Made by a program: the position numbers and the translations under genes. Below, in pieces: positions 46,100 through 57,658 of a DNA stretch of 64,000 nucleotides; position 1 is the stretch's first letter, and each line of letters begins with the position of its first letter. The notes below the pieces were generated by a model. It worked only from the letters and a program-made list of their open reading frames with translations, ran no database searches and was not told where the DNA came from. The stretch comes from Phanerochaete sordida (lineage: Eukaryota > Basidiomycota > Agaricomycetes > Polyporales > Phanerochaetaceae), in assembly GCA_019973155.2 (NCBI GenBank), contig BPQB01000001.1, forward strand, positions 1,984,001-2,048,000. Reading direction: 5' to 3'.

Positions 46100-46333
46100 C
46101 TCCGAGCTTCAAAACAGTAAGCGCCTCCGTCCGCATGATCGACGCGGTTTGTTGTGACGTATTTGGCAGCTTCGTTAGGGTCAGGGTTTCGAATAACCTG
46201 GTTCATTCACATATGTGGTAAACTCGTAGTGTACTCTACCGTATTGCGAGTCATGTCTACTGTAGAATTACACCGTTGGATTACAGTAGAGCTAGTCCTA
46301 TGTCCATAGTCACAAAAATGTCCAAAACGAACC

Positions 46334-49300
46334 CTAGCTATTAGTATTCGCTACCTTGAGCCCAAGGGACTGGACAACGAAGCCCCACTTGTCAGCAGCC
46401 TCCTTGATCCTATCCCACAGCAATGTCAGCAACACTCTGAATGTTCGATGTGGGCTTACCTCTGATCTGTGGACTTTCCGGCGCCATGGCCAGCCTTCTT
46501 GTCTATACGGATGAGGAGGGGATGGGGATTGTGCGGTAAGGTGTGCTGCAGCGTAGCTGCATGTTTGTAGGAGTGCAAGGGCACGACACGATCATCATCT
46601 GGCAGACAAGTACAGTGTAAGCTATGCAATTTCCAAAGTGTTAGCAGACACGCACGGTCTGCGGTCAACAGGATGGTCGGGGGAAGAATCCTGTCCTTTG
46701 GCACATTGTGCAGCGGAGAGATCGGGTAGATGAAGTCGAAGTCATGGGCATCATGTGGGTCTCCATAGTCCGATGTCCACGCACGACCTGAATAGAGTGA
46801 TGTCAGCTACTCGCTCGAACCCATCATCCAAAGGCTCGCACCGATGGTAAAGTCTGCGAACTGCATATACACGCCCAGTCAGCGGTTCCGGTGCGGTTGT
46901 GCGGTAAAGGGAATAGCGACGCACCTTGAGAAGGTCGAGAACCCCGACCTCGGCGACGGCAGCTCCGAGAAGCCCCTCTGGCGCACGGTTGACGCAAGCA
47001 GCCACCAGCAGACCTGTATCGAGGCTCAGTTGCGAGATTCACGTGCGGAACCGAAGCTGCTTACCGCCGTTCGAGCCACCATTGATAGCAACCTTACCCG
47101 GGGCAGCGTATTTGTTGTCAATCAGGTATTGTCTTTGCGATCACCCGTGAATAAGCATCCGTAGCCATAAACGACAGGCTGAAAGACGGGCTCACGTGGC
47201 GGCGATGAAATCGTCGAAGCAGTTCACCTAGTCGCCGGTGAGCACGTAATCGTCGACACCGAGAGTCAAACGTGCGCACCTTGCGCTCCCGAGTGCCGGC
47301 CAGATGCCACTCCTCTCCGAACTCGCCGCCTCCCCGGATGTTGGGCACGGCGAGAACAGCGCCGTAACGCTGGAGGAAGGTTAGGAAGGAGGCACTAAAG
47401 AACGGGTTGATTGAAATGGTGAATCCGCCATATCCTGGGTCCACGGTTCAGCCCCTATGCAAGTACCAAAAACACCATTAGAACTGACCATACTGGATGG
47501 CCGGCGCGGTGCCATCAAACTTCGTGTCCTTGTGGCGCACGATGAACATGGGAACCTTCGTGCCATCCTTACTTGTGTACCAAACCTGACGAGTACATCA
47601 GTCGAAGGTCCGTATCGCGACGAACGATGTCTCTACCTGCTGCGCCTCGAAGTCCTCGGCTTTCAAGCCCTTAAGCAGCGTGGTACGGTACGTGCTCCAT
47701 CGTTTCGAGCGGTCTTGCTGGGTAAAGTCGTATTGCGCGACGATACCAGGGTTCGTAAAGCCTGTGAGAGTGGCGAAGAACCACGGCTGAGACCTGCGTC
47801 CCGCGGTATTGGCTGCACCAACGAAGTCGGGCGCCACGCGCTCCAGCTGTTTCCCGTCCATGTCGTAGATATAGATTTCGTCCTTGACATTGCGCTTGTA
47901 TACGACTGCCAGCTTGTCATAGGCCACTGCAAGAACATCCTCCAAGTGGGCGTTCTGATCCTCAGGAATCACGTCCTTGAAAACGCGTTGCGCTGGTGGC
48001 GCAGAGATGTCAACGCTGACCAGCTTGTACTGCGGAGCGTCTTTGTTCGTCAGGAAGTAGAACTTCGTGCCGTCGTTCGCGACGCTATTCCACTCATGAG
48101 AACCAGTCACGCTACAAGATTATGGGACCTACTATTCGTATGCTGCGTCGAATTCGTCAATCAGCTTGTCCCACTGGACATTCTGACCAATTTCGTTCTT
48201 CTCTAGATCTGTGATCCATAAGAGGTTTTTCTGTGCGTAATATTAACAATGGACTGGGAAGAAAGGATCCGACGTCTGCTCACCCTCGAGGTATCCTTGG
48301 ACACGGACATTATAAGATAGCGTCCATCCTCTTCGGAGACTTCTGCCCCCCAGAACCATTCTGGATTCTTGTCGTCCTTGTACACCAAGATATCCTGGGC
48401 TGAGCAGTGGCGTTACACGAGTTGATCACACTTATGCTGTATGACGTACATTGGTCAGTGCCCACTCGGTGGTAATAGAGCATGGCATGCTTGTCGCTGT
48501 CTGTCTCCGTGCCAGCCTTGTCCTCTTCTGCAGCGCCGTGTGACCTGCGCTCGGGATAGCGCTATATATGCGTACTGCGGTTGAGATGAACTCTATCAAA
48601 CTAAAGGTGGCCACGGACCTGGTAGAGGAATCCTTTCGAGTCGTGTGACCACGAAATACTGGAGAACTTGACGAAACGCACTTCGTCCGGGAGACGGTTG
48701 TCATCGTGTGAGATTTCTGCTTCTCCCTTGGACGCGAGCGGCGAAGACGTCAATCTAACGTACACCGTGTAGAAGTCGCTGCCCTAGAACGATAATGTGA
48801 GATGTACTACGTGGCGAAGACGCGTCTTACGTACTGAGCGAGAAATGCCATACGCGAAGTACTTCCCATCACGCGAGAATGCGGTGGCCGCCAGTGCTGC
48901 GGTGCCGTCTTTGGAAAGCAGATTGGGCTACTTGGGTGGATGGTGCAATAGCGTGGCGAGAGTGTATATGTCAACATCTTAGATTGCTTAGAGTGTCTTA
49001 TTACGCACGTCGAAAAACACCTCTCCACCAGGGCCCTCCTCCTTGCTCATGTTAGGGAGATTATTGTCTCGTGACCGGTATATGACTGGGAACAGCGAGA
49101 TTAGCCACGTACAACCACACACAATCCGGCCGTTCACTTGCCTGACTGAGCTTGCAGGCCGCTATTGTAGTACCAGTACCACCGGCCATCATCCTTCAGG
49201 CTGGGGGCGGAAAACTAACGTTCGGAGTGAGTACCTGCGCGTTGAGACAGCGCCGCCACAAGGACCTTAGCATAATCCGTATTCTTCCTAATTTCGTCCT

Positions 49301-49511
49301 CGAGACCCTGCCTGTCCGGGTTCTTGTCCAAATATTCGCGTGTGAAGGCTACTTGCGTGCTGGTCCACTCCTCGGTCTCGGCGGTGTTTTGCTCCAACCA
49401 GTTGTATGGGTCGTGCACTCTGACCGTGCCTTGCTTCTCGCTCTTGTATTCGTCATGATGCTCAGAGCGACGCGTGGCCGGGTAGCGGTGAGGAGTCCAC
49501 TGAGTGTGCAT
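46334..49511 (-). CDS. Prolyl oligopeptidase (S9A serine peptidase)
   Basis: Eighteen exons on the minus strand: 49511..49266, 49214..49142, 49085..49009, 48927..48835, 48783..48619, 48561..48450, 48399..48284, 48230..48133, 48111..47637, 47585..47489, 47434..47280, 47227..47196, 47132..47065, 47013..46925, 46860..46842, 46787..46656, 46598..46460 and 46409..46334; 753 residues. A beta-propeller N-terminal part ([72 protein letters not shown]) is followed by the alpha/beta-hydrolase domain with nucleophile GGSNGG (Ser600), the Asp region TADHDDRVVP (681-689) and KAGHGAGK (His720). It cleaves short proline-containing peptides in the cytosol. Intron 2 is GC-AG and intron 8 is only 21 nt. An in-frame ATG at 49607 would add a basic leader. 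The sequence looks like the housekeeping fungal form; I see no small precursor-peptide gene nearby. Confidence 0.93.
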
Positions 49512-49944
49512 GGTTCGATACGGGACGTGGCGTAGAAGCGGGGTTAAGAGGTGAAAGTGTGGTGGCTTGCGAGGGTGAAAGATTGGACGCGTCAGAATGG
49601 TACGCATGCCCTTTATATGGTCTCGGTTTCAAGACAGCGATCGAATGTGCGCCGCGGGGCAAAGCGGTCGCCAATAAAGGTCCGGGTTTATATCTACACA
49701 TATCACGCCAGTTTAGTTACGCTGTTCTCCAGGGTCTCTGGGGAGGTATTTGCCTACGCGAGAGCTCTGAAGGCGAGGGGAGCGGCCAACAATGACACGC
49801 ATGGGCTCGGAGGCTCCGTAGATCTCTGCGCCATTTTAGGCAGATCGTAGATAACCGACTCAGGGCGTCTCCTCGTGACTGTGGCACCCGCCCGAATATG
49901 CGTCCAATGTCCTCTCGCACGACCACTCTCTCCCTGCAACCACC
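49512..49944. other. Divergent intergenic region between prolyl oligopeptidase and carrier genes
   Basis: 433 bp containing the promoters of both genes. A minus-strand TATA box lies at 49611-49617. No separate gene is recognisable. Confidence 0.5.
49611..49617 (-). promoter_or_regulatory. TATA box of the prolyl oligopeptidase gene
   Basis: On the minus strand TATAAAG lies 100 bp upstream of the ATG at 49511. It is only a few bases upstream of the alternative ATG at 49607, which argues that the mRNA starts after that codon and that 49511 is the main start. Confidence 0.5.
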
Positions 49945-51260
49945 ATGGACAGAAAACGACCACCAAGCTTCTTCCCTAACCCTGCAATAGTGAGTGCATT
50001 GCGTACGTCAGAACGCAACACGCTTTCGAACCATTTTACGTCTAGGATCACGCGTTTGCAGGCATCGGAGCTGGTGTGGTTGCGGTCCTCTGCATGCATC
50101 CGCTTGACCTCCTCAAGATCAAGTTCCAGGTCGCGACTGATCAGCCGAAAGGAGGACTAGGCCGTCAAATATGGCATGCTCTGAGAGAAATTAAGGAGAC
50201 GCAGGGGTGGAGGGGACTGTACCGCGGCGTAGGGCCCAACATAGCAGGCAATGCGTCGAGCTGGGGCTTGTATTTTTGGTTGTGAGTAATCCGCGTCGTT
50301 GGGATTGGTGAAGGGATGCTGAATACTCGTCACCTGCCCGCCCTAGTTATAACATGCTGAAGCAGCACTATTCCGGCGGAGATCCTTCGTTCCAGATGTC
50401 GGCAGGGACATACCTCTTGTGCTCTGCTGAAGCAAGTTCGCGTGCCCCGTGGTTCGTTCCGCATTGTGAGACTAATACACCATACAGGTGCCGTGACCGC
50501 CATAATGACCAATCCCATATGGGTGGTCAAGGTCCGCATGTTCACGACACGTCCAGATGACCCTACTTCATACCGGAGCCTATGGCGTATGTTGTTCTTC
50601 CCTGTCTGTTCCTATCGATGGTAGTGCTAAACGCATTCCAGACGGCTTGAAGAGCATTCACCGAGAAGAAGGTATGAAAGGCCTTTATCGAGGAACGTCG
50701 CTCGCATTGGTCGGCGTGAGCAACGGAGCCCTCCAGTTTATGGGATATGAGAAGATGAAAGCATGGGGTTTCGCTCAAAAGCGCAAGAGCTTCGCAGCGC
50801 AGGGTAAGGAATTCAGGCCAGAAGATGACAAGCTTGTGAGCATCGTGATTATCTGTGGAGACGGGCTGCTGACATCGATTCACGCAGTCGAACACATCGT
50901 ACACTATCATGTCAGGCGCGAGCAAATTATTCGCGCTTGCAGTCACCTACCCATACCAAGTCGTCAGATCCCGAATACAAGTATGTCTACTCCGTCTTCG
51001 TCGGATATCCATTTTCCTGATTCTAGAAGCAGAATAACGCCACGAGTCATCTGTACCCGACAATCCCTACGACGATAACCCGAACATGGGGTGAGGAGGG
51101 CGTCCGTGGCTTTTACCGCGGACTTGGTACCAATCTTGTGCGCGTTCTTCCCGGCACCTGCGTCACCTTTGTCGTCTATGAGAACATCGCATGGCTTCTT
51201 CGGACCGCGGCTGCACGGCGCGAGGCAAAAGGAAGCGGCAGTCGGCAGCTAACGAGTTAG
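49945..51260 (+). CDS. Mitochondrial carrier, FLX1/SLC25A32 (FAD/folate) type
   Basis: Seven exons: 49945..49989, 50046..50281, 50347..50435, 50488..50586, 50642..50835, 50888..50980 and 51033..51260; about 327 residues. Three mitochondrial-carrier repeats are present with signatures HPLDLLKIKFQ, TNPIWVVKVRM and YPYQVVRSRIQ, each followed by a GLYRG or GFYRG motif. The TNPIWVVK form in the second repeat is characteristic of the folate/FAD/pyrimidine-nucleotide branch, so transport of FAD or folate across the inner membrane is the best inference. The last acceptor may instead be at 51026, which adds Lys-Gln. The C-terminus is Arg/Ser-rich. Confidence 0.85.
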
Positions 51261-51385
51261 CATTCACCGCCGTCCTAGGGTTCCGATTACACTATAGACT
51301 TTTTTAGATTAATCACACTGTATTAGATACCACATCCATTGAACACACCTCAACGGAAAATCGCTAACCTATGTCAGAGAAAAGG

Positions 51386-52196
<811 letters not shown>

Positions 52197-52538
52197 AACG
52201 GTGTGAGAGTTCGCGGACGATGTTGAGGTGCTAGGAAAGGGTCTGCACGAGTCCGGCATGCACTTAGCCACCTTCAAGAATGCGTCACTCGGTAGTTACT
52301 TACCGTGCAACGAGCACCAGGAGGGAAGTGTCTGCACAGGCTGGAACAGAACTTAGCTCCTCGTCTTTGACAGGGCAGATAATCAAACTTTTGTTGCTGG
52401 CGCTCAATTTGGCAAGCCAGCTTCCAGGTCATTCGCAGAAGCACCTCGTTCTACTATACACAAGTTTATACAACTCATATTCCAGGATATATACGAAATT
52501 AATCCAGCAGTGCACAATGAACTGGAATGACAGCGAAA
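52197..52538. other. Intergenic region
   Basis: 342 bp between two minus-strand genes: promoter of TAD2 and 3' UTR of the ACAD fusion. AT-rich in the right half. No gene recognised. Confidence 0.45.
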
Positions 52539-54640
52539 TTACAGCCGCGCGTTCTTTGGCATCTTCTTCATGGCCTGCCGCACGCCTAGGTCGCCCAGAA
52601 CGTCCTCGGCTCCACCCAGGATCGCATCGTACGGCGAAGTGCGATGATACTGCGCGAGTTGCAATGATCAGGCTTGCTCCGGATAAGCGGGAACGAGGCA
52701 GGAGCTGTACTTACGTTCTCGACCAGCTTGCCCATGCCTGTTGCCGTGATGCCACGGCCGCCGAAAATTTGGGTGGCATCTTCAGCAGTTTCACGTCCCG
52801 TGCGCGTAACGAATCTGCAGGAGTCCATGGTCAGCTGAATAAACTGAGCGTCCTAGGAATGCACATACTGCTTGAGAAGACCGATGGGCCCTGCAAGCTT
52901 GTCCGACTGCTCATTGTAAGACATCTGGTGGGCGCGGTCAGGGTTCAGAGAATCAGAGATGGATATCAGATATCCATACAGGGCGCAGTACTTACGTTGT
53001 TCATCTGGTGTGTGACCATCTCCATCCAATTTTGCGCTGCCTCGACACGTGCGATCATATTCGCGAGCTTGGCGCGGATGACCGCCTGCGAGTTGAGGGG
53101 CTTGCCAAAGACTATCCGCTGGTTCGACCACTTCAGACACTCCTCGACTATCCGCCGCTGTGCTGCCAGGCTCGTGCTGCAGATCATCCATCGCTCGTGG
53201 TTGAAGTTGCTGAGGATGACGTTGAGCCCCTTGTTCACGGGGCCGAGCGTGTTCGACACTGGTACGCGGACGTTGCTGAAGGTGATGTAGGCAGTGCCCG
53301 CCGTCGATGAGTAGGCGGTCTTGATGGCCTTCGTCTCGATGTTGTCATCCCGAGGCACGAGGATAACAGTGAGACCTTTCTGAGCGGGAGGTGAGCGAGC
53401 TTCCCCATGCAGACGAGCCTTCACTCACCTCTGTTTTGCAGCCGACCGTGAAGTAATCAGAGAACATGCCATTTGTGATCCACTTCTTGGTCCCGTTAAT
53501 AACCCAGTGGTCGCCGTCCCTCACGGCTGTGGTCTGCAGTCCTGAAACGTCGCTTCCCGCAAACGCCTCTGTGAAGCATGGTGAGTGCATGTTATATATC
53601 GTGCATCAACTACACTAACCTGTGATCGCCAAGCAGATATATTTCTTGCCGCTCAGAACCTCCGGAATGACTTTAGCCTGCACTTCGGGGCTTCCGTAAT
53701 TGAGTACGGGGGGGAGCCCGATGACGCCTCCTGCCAGGAGACCGTCGACGAAGCCGCGGGTACCCATCCGGCCGATCTCGAAGTTAATTATCAACTGAGA
53801 GGCATATTAATACATGCCCAATCGCGGAGACGAGGGACGCCTACCTCGTGGAAATGATCGAATTCTTCTGGTGTCACAATTCCGCCCATAAGAGTAAGGC
53901 CCTTGAGGTGCTTGCCCTTGCCCAGGCGCATCGCGAATATATTCATCTCGCTTGATGGGAATTGAGCCCGACTTGCACCCAGAGTCAAGTAACGCGTACG
54001 TACCACAACTTGTCCACGACATCCTGTGATATCCGCTTGCCGTTGTCCTCGCATCTGACTGCCTCCGGGTAGACGACTTCGTTCATGAATTTGCGGACCG
54101 CCTTCTGAAATAGCCGATGGCTCTCGGTGTAGTACGGGCTGTAGTAGCCCTTCGTGAGGAAGGACGGCTCAGCATAAGGCACATCAGAATTGGCGTCCGA
54201 GGCGAGGGGCTTGATGACTTCCTGCTGGCCTTGGATGGTGCCAATCTGCAGCCGGGCGTACTGCGGCCGGAGGAGCACTTCATGACGGTGCAGGCCGAAG
54301 AAGGCCTGGGTGGCATCCTGTCCGGCTGGCAACGCATGTAAGTCGTGTGCGTATAACGCATATGGTTGAGTGTACCTATGGAGGAGGCAAAGAGGACTCC
54401 TGAGCCGCCCGGGTGCAGGTTGGCGAAGCGTGAGAGGTCATAGACCTTGGAATCGATGATGATCCACTGCGAGACGAATGGTCAGCCACCCGATGCGCCG
54501 ACGAGGCCATGCTTGAACTCACGAGGTCGCCCTCCTTGTTGTGCTAGACGTCATGCCGTTTCAGTGACTGCACAGCGCGCGGAGGCAGGTCGGCGCACCT
54601 TGGCAACTTCCTCCTCGGTGAACGTTTTGAGCTGAACCAT
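52539..54640 (-). CDS. Cytochrome b5-acyl-CoA dehydrogenase fusion
   Basis: Eleven exons on the minus strand: 54640..54599, 54543..54523, 54466..54376, 54325..54004, 53950..53845, 53794..53620, 53568..53429, 53379..52996, 52924..52869, 52814..52715 and 52649..52539; 515 residues. Residues 1-75 form a cytochrome b5 domain: FTEEEVAKHNKEGDLWIII, YDLSRFANLHPGGSGVLF with axial His in HPGG, and the second His in FFGLHRHEVL. The acyl-CoA dehydrogenase domain follows: ITEAFAGSDVSGLQTTAVRDG, WVINGTKKWITNGM, NFNHERWMICSTSLAAQRR, and FGGRGITATGMGKLVEN near the end. The fusion suggests that electrons from the flavin pass to the heme of the same chain rather than only to ETF; this is inference. The substrate is unknown. 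Exon 2 is only 21 nt. A LINE insertion lies 200 bp upstream of the start. Confidence 0.9.
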
Positions 54641-54839
54641 GGTGAGCGCGATGCGTGTCTTTCTGATATGTGAGGCAGACGGGGACCGACCAGACGAGGC
54701 TCCGGGGTAGAGCACGGCTATAAATCCGTCGTCCAACGGTTGCGCTGCGATTCCGAATGCGGTCGCTCGACCGCACCTATTCACATGCCTCGGCATGCGA
54801 AGCGCCCAACAACACGTCGCTAGGCTCGCTTCCAGCCTC
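54641..54839. promoter_or_regulatory. Shortened ACAD promoter next to the LINE insertion
   Basis: Only 199 bp remain between the ACAD start codon and the poly(A) end of the LINE. The core promoter must lie here or be supplied by the element. An AT-rich GGATTTATAG (minus strand, near 54716-54726) is a weak TATA candidate. Confidence 0.4.
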
Positions 54840-54861
54840 TTTTTTTTTTTTTTTTTTTTTT
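54840..54861 (-). repeat. Poly(A) tail of the LINE (22 T on the plus strand)
   Basis: An uninterrupted run of 22 T. On the minus strand it is a poly(A) tract directly downstream of the RNase H reading frame, as expected at the 3' end of a non-LTR retrotransposon. It abuts one copy of the candidate target-site duplication. Confidence 0.8.
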
Positions 54862-55143
54862 GGAGGATGCGATTGCAGGCGGCAGGCAGCTGGCATGGCC
54901 GAGCCCCACTACAGTACAGAGATACACGTGGGGAATGGGTCCGATCCGTACTAGCTCGCGACTCACTCACTCGTGACCTAAGTACCTTCAATCCGCCCCG
55001 CATAGGACAGGGAGTTTCACCCCGGAGATCCTACCAAAAGCAAAAATGCATTTACGCACGAAAGCCTGGTCCGGCTGACAGTGTGGGACTCGTAAGGTTA
55101 TATGTTGCCCTCGTTCTCAGCGGCGGTGTCCCCACACCGTCCG

Positions 55144-56826
55144 CTACTCCCGAGCGCGGATACCCACTAAAAGCTGCGTGTTCGAGGTCCAGTCGTCGGG
55201 GAGTAGGTGTTCGTTCAGGAGCGTACCGCTCCACGTCGCCAAGACGGCGGGCTTTGGTCGCGCTTTTCTGCCGTATTTCGGGTGCGTCAGCGCAGCGTCG
55301 GTCTGTAGGCGGTCATTGATTCGGGCCAGCCACCGGCGCGTGACGTACGCGTCCGTAAGTGGCGGAGCCAGGTCTTCGTGTTCGATTCTACGGGTGCAGC
55401 GCAGACACCAGATCAGGTGCGCGGACTCCGATACGAGGATGCCGTACAGCCTCGACGCGCCCGCGTCACGCCCGCCGTCGTCCGCCTGGAAGCCGGCCAG
55501 CGTACTCCCCATGATCAGTCCCAGGGCCATGTCCGGCCAGGCGTGCCAGCGTTTCCGCCATAGTTCCTCGCATAGGGCCCAGACCCTGGCGCGTTCGGGG
55601 GCAACGCAGTGCAGGAGGATGTGTTCCATCGATTCCACCGGACGTCCGGGGCATACCAAGCATTCCGCCCGGTGTTCGTGGTCAGGTATGTGTGCCCAAT
55701 AGCGGCCCACCTTGTGCGACCCGTGCAGGAGTTTCCACAGGAAGTCTGAGACGTTCCGTCTGACCTGTTCCTTGCGGACGGCCTTCCAGATCGACTTGTC
55801 CGTCGGCATGTGCGGCGTGATCACTCGGTACACCGCCGCCCTCGTGAGGGCGACATTTGCCACGCTCGTCGTGCGCGGCGGGGCGGCACGTGTCGCCCTG
55901 ATCCCTTTGTACGCCAACGCCTGCGTGAGCGCGGCAAGCTTCGCGCCCTCCGGCAAGAAGCGCAGGTCGGTGCTGTCGAGGGGAGGCAGCGCCCTCGGTG
56001 GTAAGAACGCGCCCTCCCCCGCGAGGCGGTCCGCGCCCTCGTTTCCTTCCTCTCCTGCGTGGCCCTTTACCCACTGCAGCCAGGTGGGGGCCGTGCGTCG
56101 GCGCAGGGCAGCTACAGCCGCGCGGAGCGCGTCAGCGTTTGCCACGCCCAGCCAGCCCTTGTCCTCCCAGGCTCTCACGTGAGTCGTCAACCCTTCTACT
56201 GCGTATTTCGAGTCACTTTTTATGTGGAGGGGCGTGAATGGCGGCACGAGTTTCGCCGCCGCTTCGATGGCGAGGACTTCCCCGACCTGGTTTGACTGGA
56301 CGGGTCCTGGGACCCTTGCGCTGAGGTTCGACGCGTGGTCCACACCGAACCATACGCCCAGTCCGGCGCGTGCGTCCTCGTCACCGTTCTCAAGGCATGA
56401 TCCGTCAGTGTACACGACAATTGGGTTCCCGACTGGTTTCCCTCTCGCTGGGCCCCTGTATGCTGGTTCGTCGCGGTCCGGGCCCGGGTTCGCGAAGACG
56501 CGTATGATGTGCCCGACGTCCTCCGTTTCGGTGACGCTGGGGTCAAACAGCAAGGCATCGTTCCGGGGGCGGGCGTCGGCGTTCGCGGCCTTCCTATGGC
56601 GTGTCAGCGTAAGGTCGTCGCAATGGACCCTCCTGTACGGATGCCATTTGGGCCGAAGGTCCCGGAGCAGTCGCGCCGCTGTTTCGCAGCAGTCGGACGG
56701 CGCTAGGCACCCTAGATCACGGTCCGCGCAGCATGCGGTGCAGTCGCAGGCTGGGTGACGTGCGTGTCCATCGGTCGGCGAGCGCGCCCGCGCCGTGACT
56801 CCGATGAGGTCGCCCACCGTCGTCAC
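55144..56826 (-). pseudogene. LINE ORF2 fragment: RNase H and zf-RVT domains
   Basis: An open frame of about 560 codons (first codon of the track is GTG; no good ATG start). RNase H type 1 is complete with Asp141 in VVYTDGSC, Glu183 in GEVLAIEAA, Asp205 in IKSDSKYAVEG and Asp266 in KGHAGEEGNEGADRLAG. Further on a reverse-transcriptase zinc-binding module is seen (SDFLWKLLHGSHKVGRYW, then CLVCPGRPVESMEHILLHC). The region upstream (CDCTACC ... CCETAARLLRDLRPKW) is the linker found before RNase H in such elements. No reverse transcriptase is left, so it cannot move by itself. The frame has no internal stop, so the insertion is fairly recent or the RNase H part is under constraint. Confidence 0.8.
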
Positions 56827-56903
56827 CCCGTGGGTCTGCTGCAGGCACTTGCTCCGAGCCTCTTAAATTTCGGAAGAGGCGGTACCGTCGTTCCTACATA
56901 TAG

Positions 56904-56934
56904 AGGCTGGACCTTAAGGGGGAGGGGAGACGGC
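56904..56934 (+). repeat. Left arm of a 31-bp inverted repeat
   Basis: Starts AGGCTGGACC, contains GGGGGAGGGG and ends GACGGC. Its reverse complement occurs at 57345-57375 with one mismatch. Confidence 0.75.
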
Positions 56935-57344
56935 TTACTCCCTCGGAGTTTGAAACGGCTCCACACACGCAAACCTGCAGCAGTGCTGGCGCGGCTGAAC
57001 CCTCAAAACCCTTAAGTGGCACGGTTTATCCCCTCCAAAAGTACTGCTGTGCCTTCGGAAGGGTACTTCTCAATTCTCGTGATTTTTCGAAACATAGCAG
57101 TGGTGACAGAGGTGCAGAGGGCTCGCGGCCGTGTGCATACAAGGCGGCGTGGTCGGTATAGGGACCAAGAGCATTCCTAAATTTTCAAGGAAGCTTGTCT
57201 GCGTGGTATCAATACCTTTTAGGCATCGAAAGCCCCCAGTCTTGAGGCGAGCAACGTCGCGAATATGCAGTATCCAAGAGATGGTTTGCGAGCACGGTGT
57301 ACGAGTAGGCGCTTCATTTCGAGGTCCGCTCGAGCACACTGCGT

Positions 57345-57375
57345 GCCGTCTCCCCTCCCCCTTACGGTCCAGCCT
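57345..57375 (-). repeat. Right arm of a 31-bp inverted repeat
   Basis: Reverse complement of 56904-56934 with one mismatch (GGACCG instead of GGACCT). The arms are 410 bp apart. Confidence 0.75.
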
Positions 57376-57658
57376 ACACGTCGCGTCGCGCCAGCAGCCA
57401 AGCTTCCAGGGCTTGATAACTCGTTGAGAACGATGAATTGGACGAGAGCATTGTCTAGCATATAATTCACAATATAATAACAACACATAAAAGACAGAGA
57501 TATTACAAGAATGTCATATGGTACAACCGGAAAGCGAAAGACAGCACCCGGCACGGTTCCCAGCGGTCGCCGGCAAGTCGAGAGAAGGGAAGTCCAGAGG
57601 GGTATAACACACCGAGGGTCGGCGGCGCAAGAAGTTCGGGCATGAGATGTCGGCCGGC

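Larger units (their letters stand above)
54834..56864 (-). mobile_element. 5'-truncated non-LTR (LINE, Tad/I-like) retrotransposon
   Basis: The minus strand carries, in order, an RNase H domain, a zinc-binding domain of reverse-transcriptase type and a poly(A) tail, the 3' part of a LINE second ORF. Endonuclease and reverse transcriptase are missing, and an in-frame stop lies just upstream of the RNase H frame, so the copy is 5' truncated. The octamer AGCCTCTT occurs at 54834-54841 beside the poly(T) run and again at 56857-56864. It may be the target-site duplication, which would place the element at about 54842-56856. The duplication is short, so the right border is uncertain. Confidence 0.7.
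56865..57658. other. Non-coding region with inverted repeats downstream of RAD16
   Basis: About 0.8 kb between the LINE and the last codon of RAD16. It holds the RAD16 3' UTR side and a pair of 31-bp inverted arms (56904-56934 and 57345-57375). A short palindromic stretch also lies near 57040-57069 (AAGTAC ... GTACTT). No gene recognised. It may be the remains of older repeats. Confidence 0.45.

Noticed and set aside
46334..49511. Prolyl oligopeptidase as part of a cyclic-peptide toxin cluster
   Set aside because: No short precursor-peptide gene, P450 or transporter cluster is nearby; the neighbours are housekeeping genes and the sequence looks like the general fungal form.
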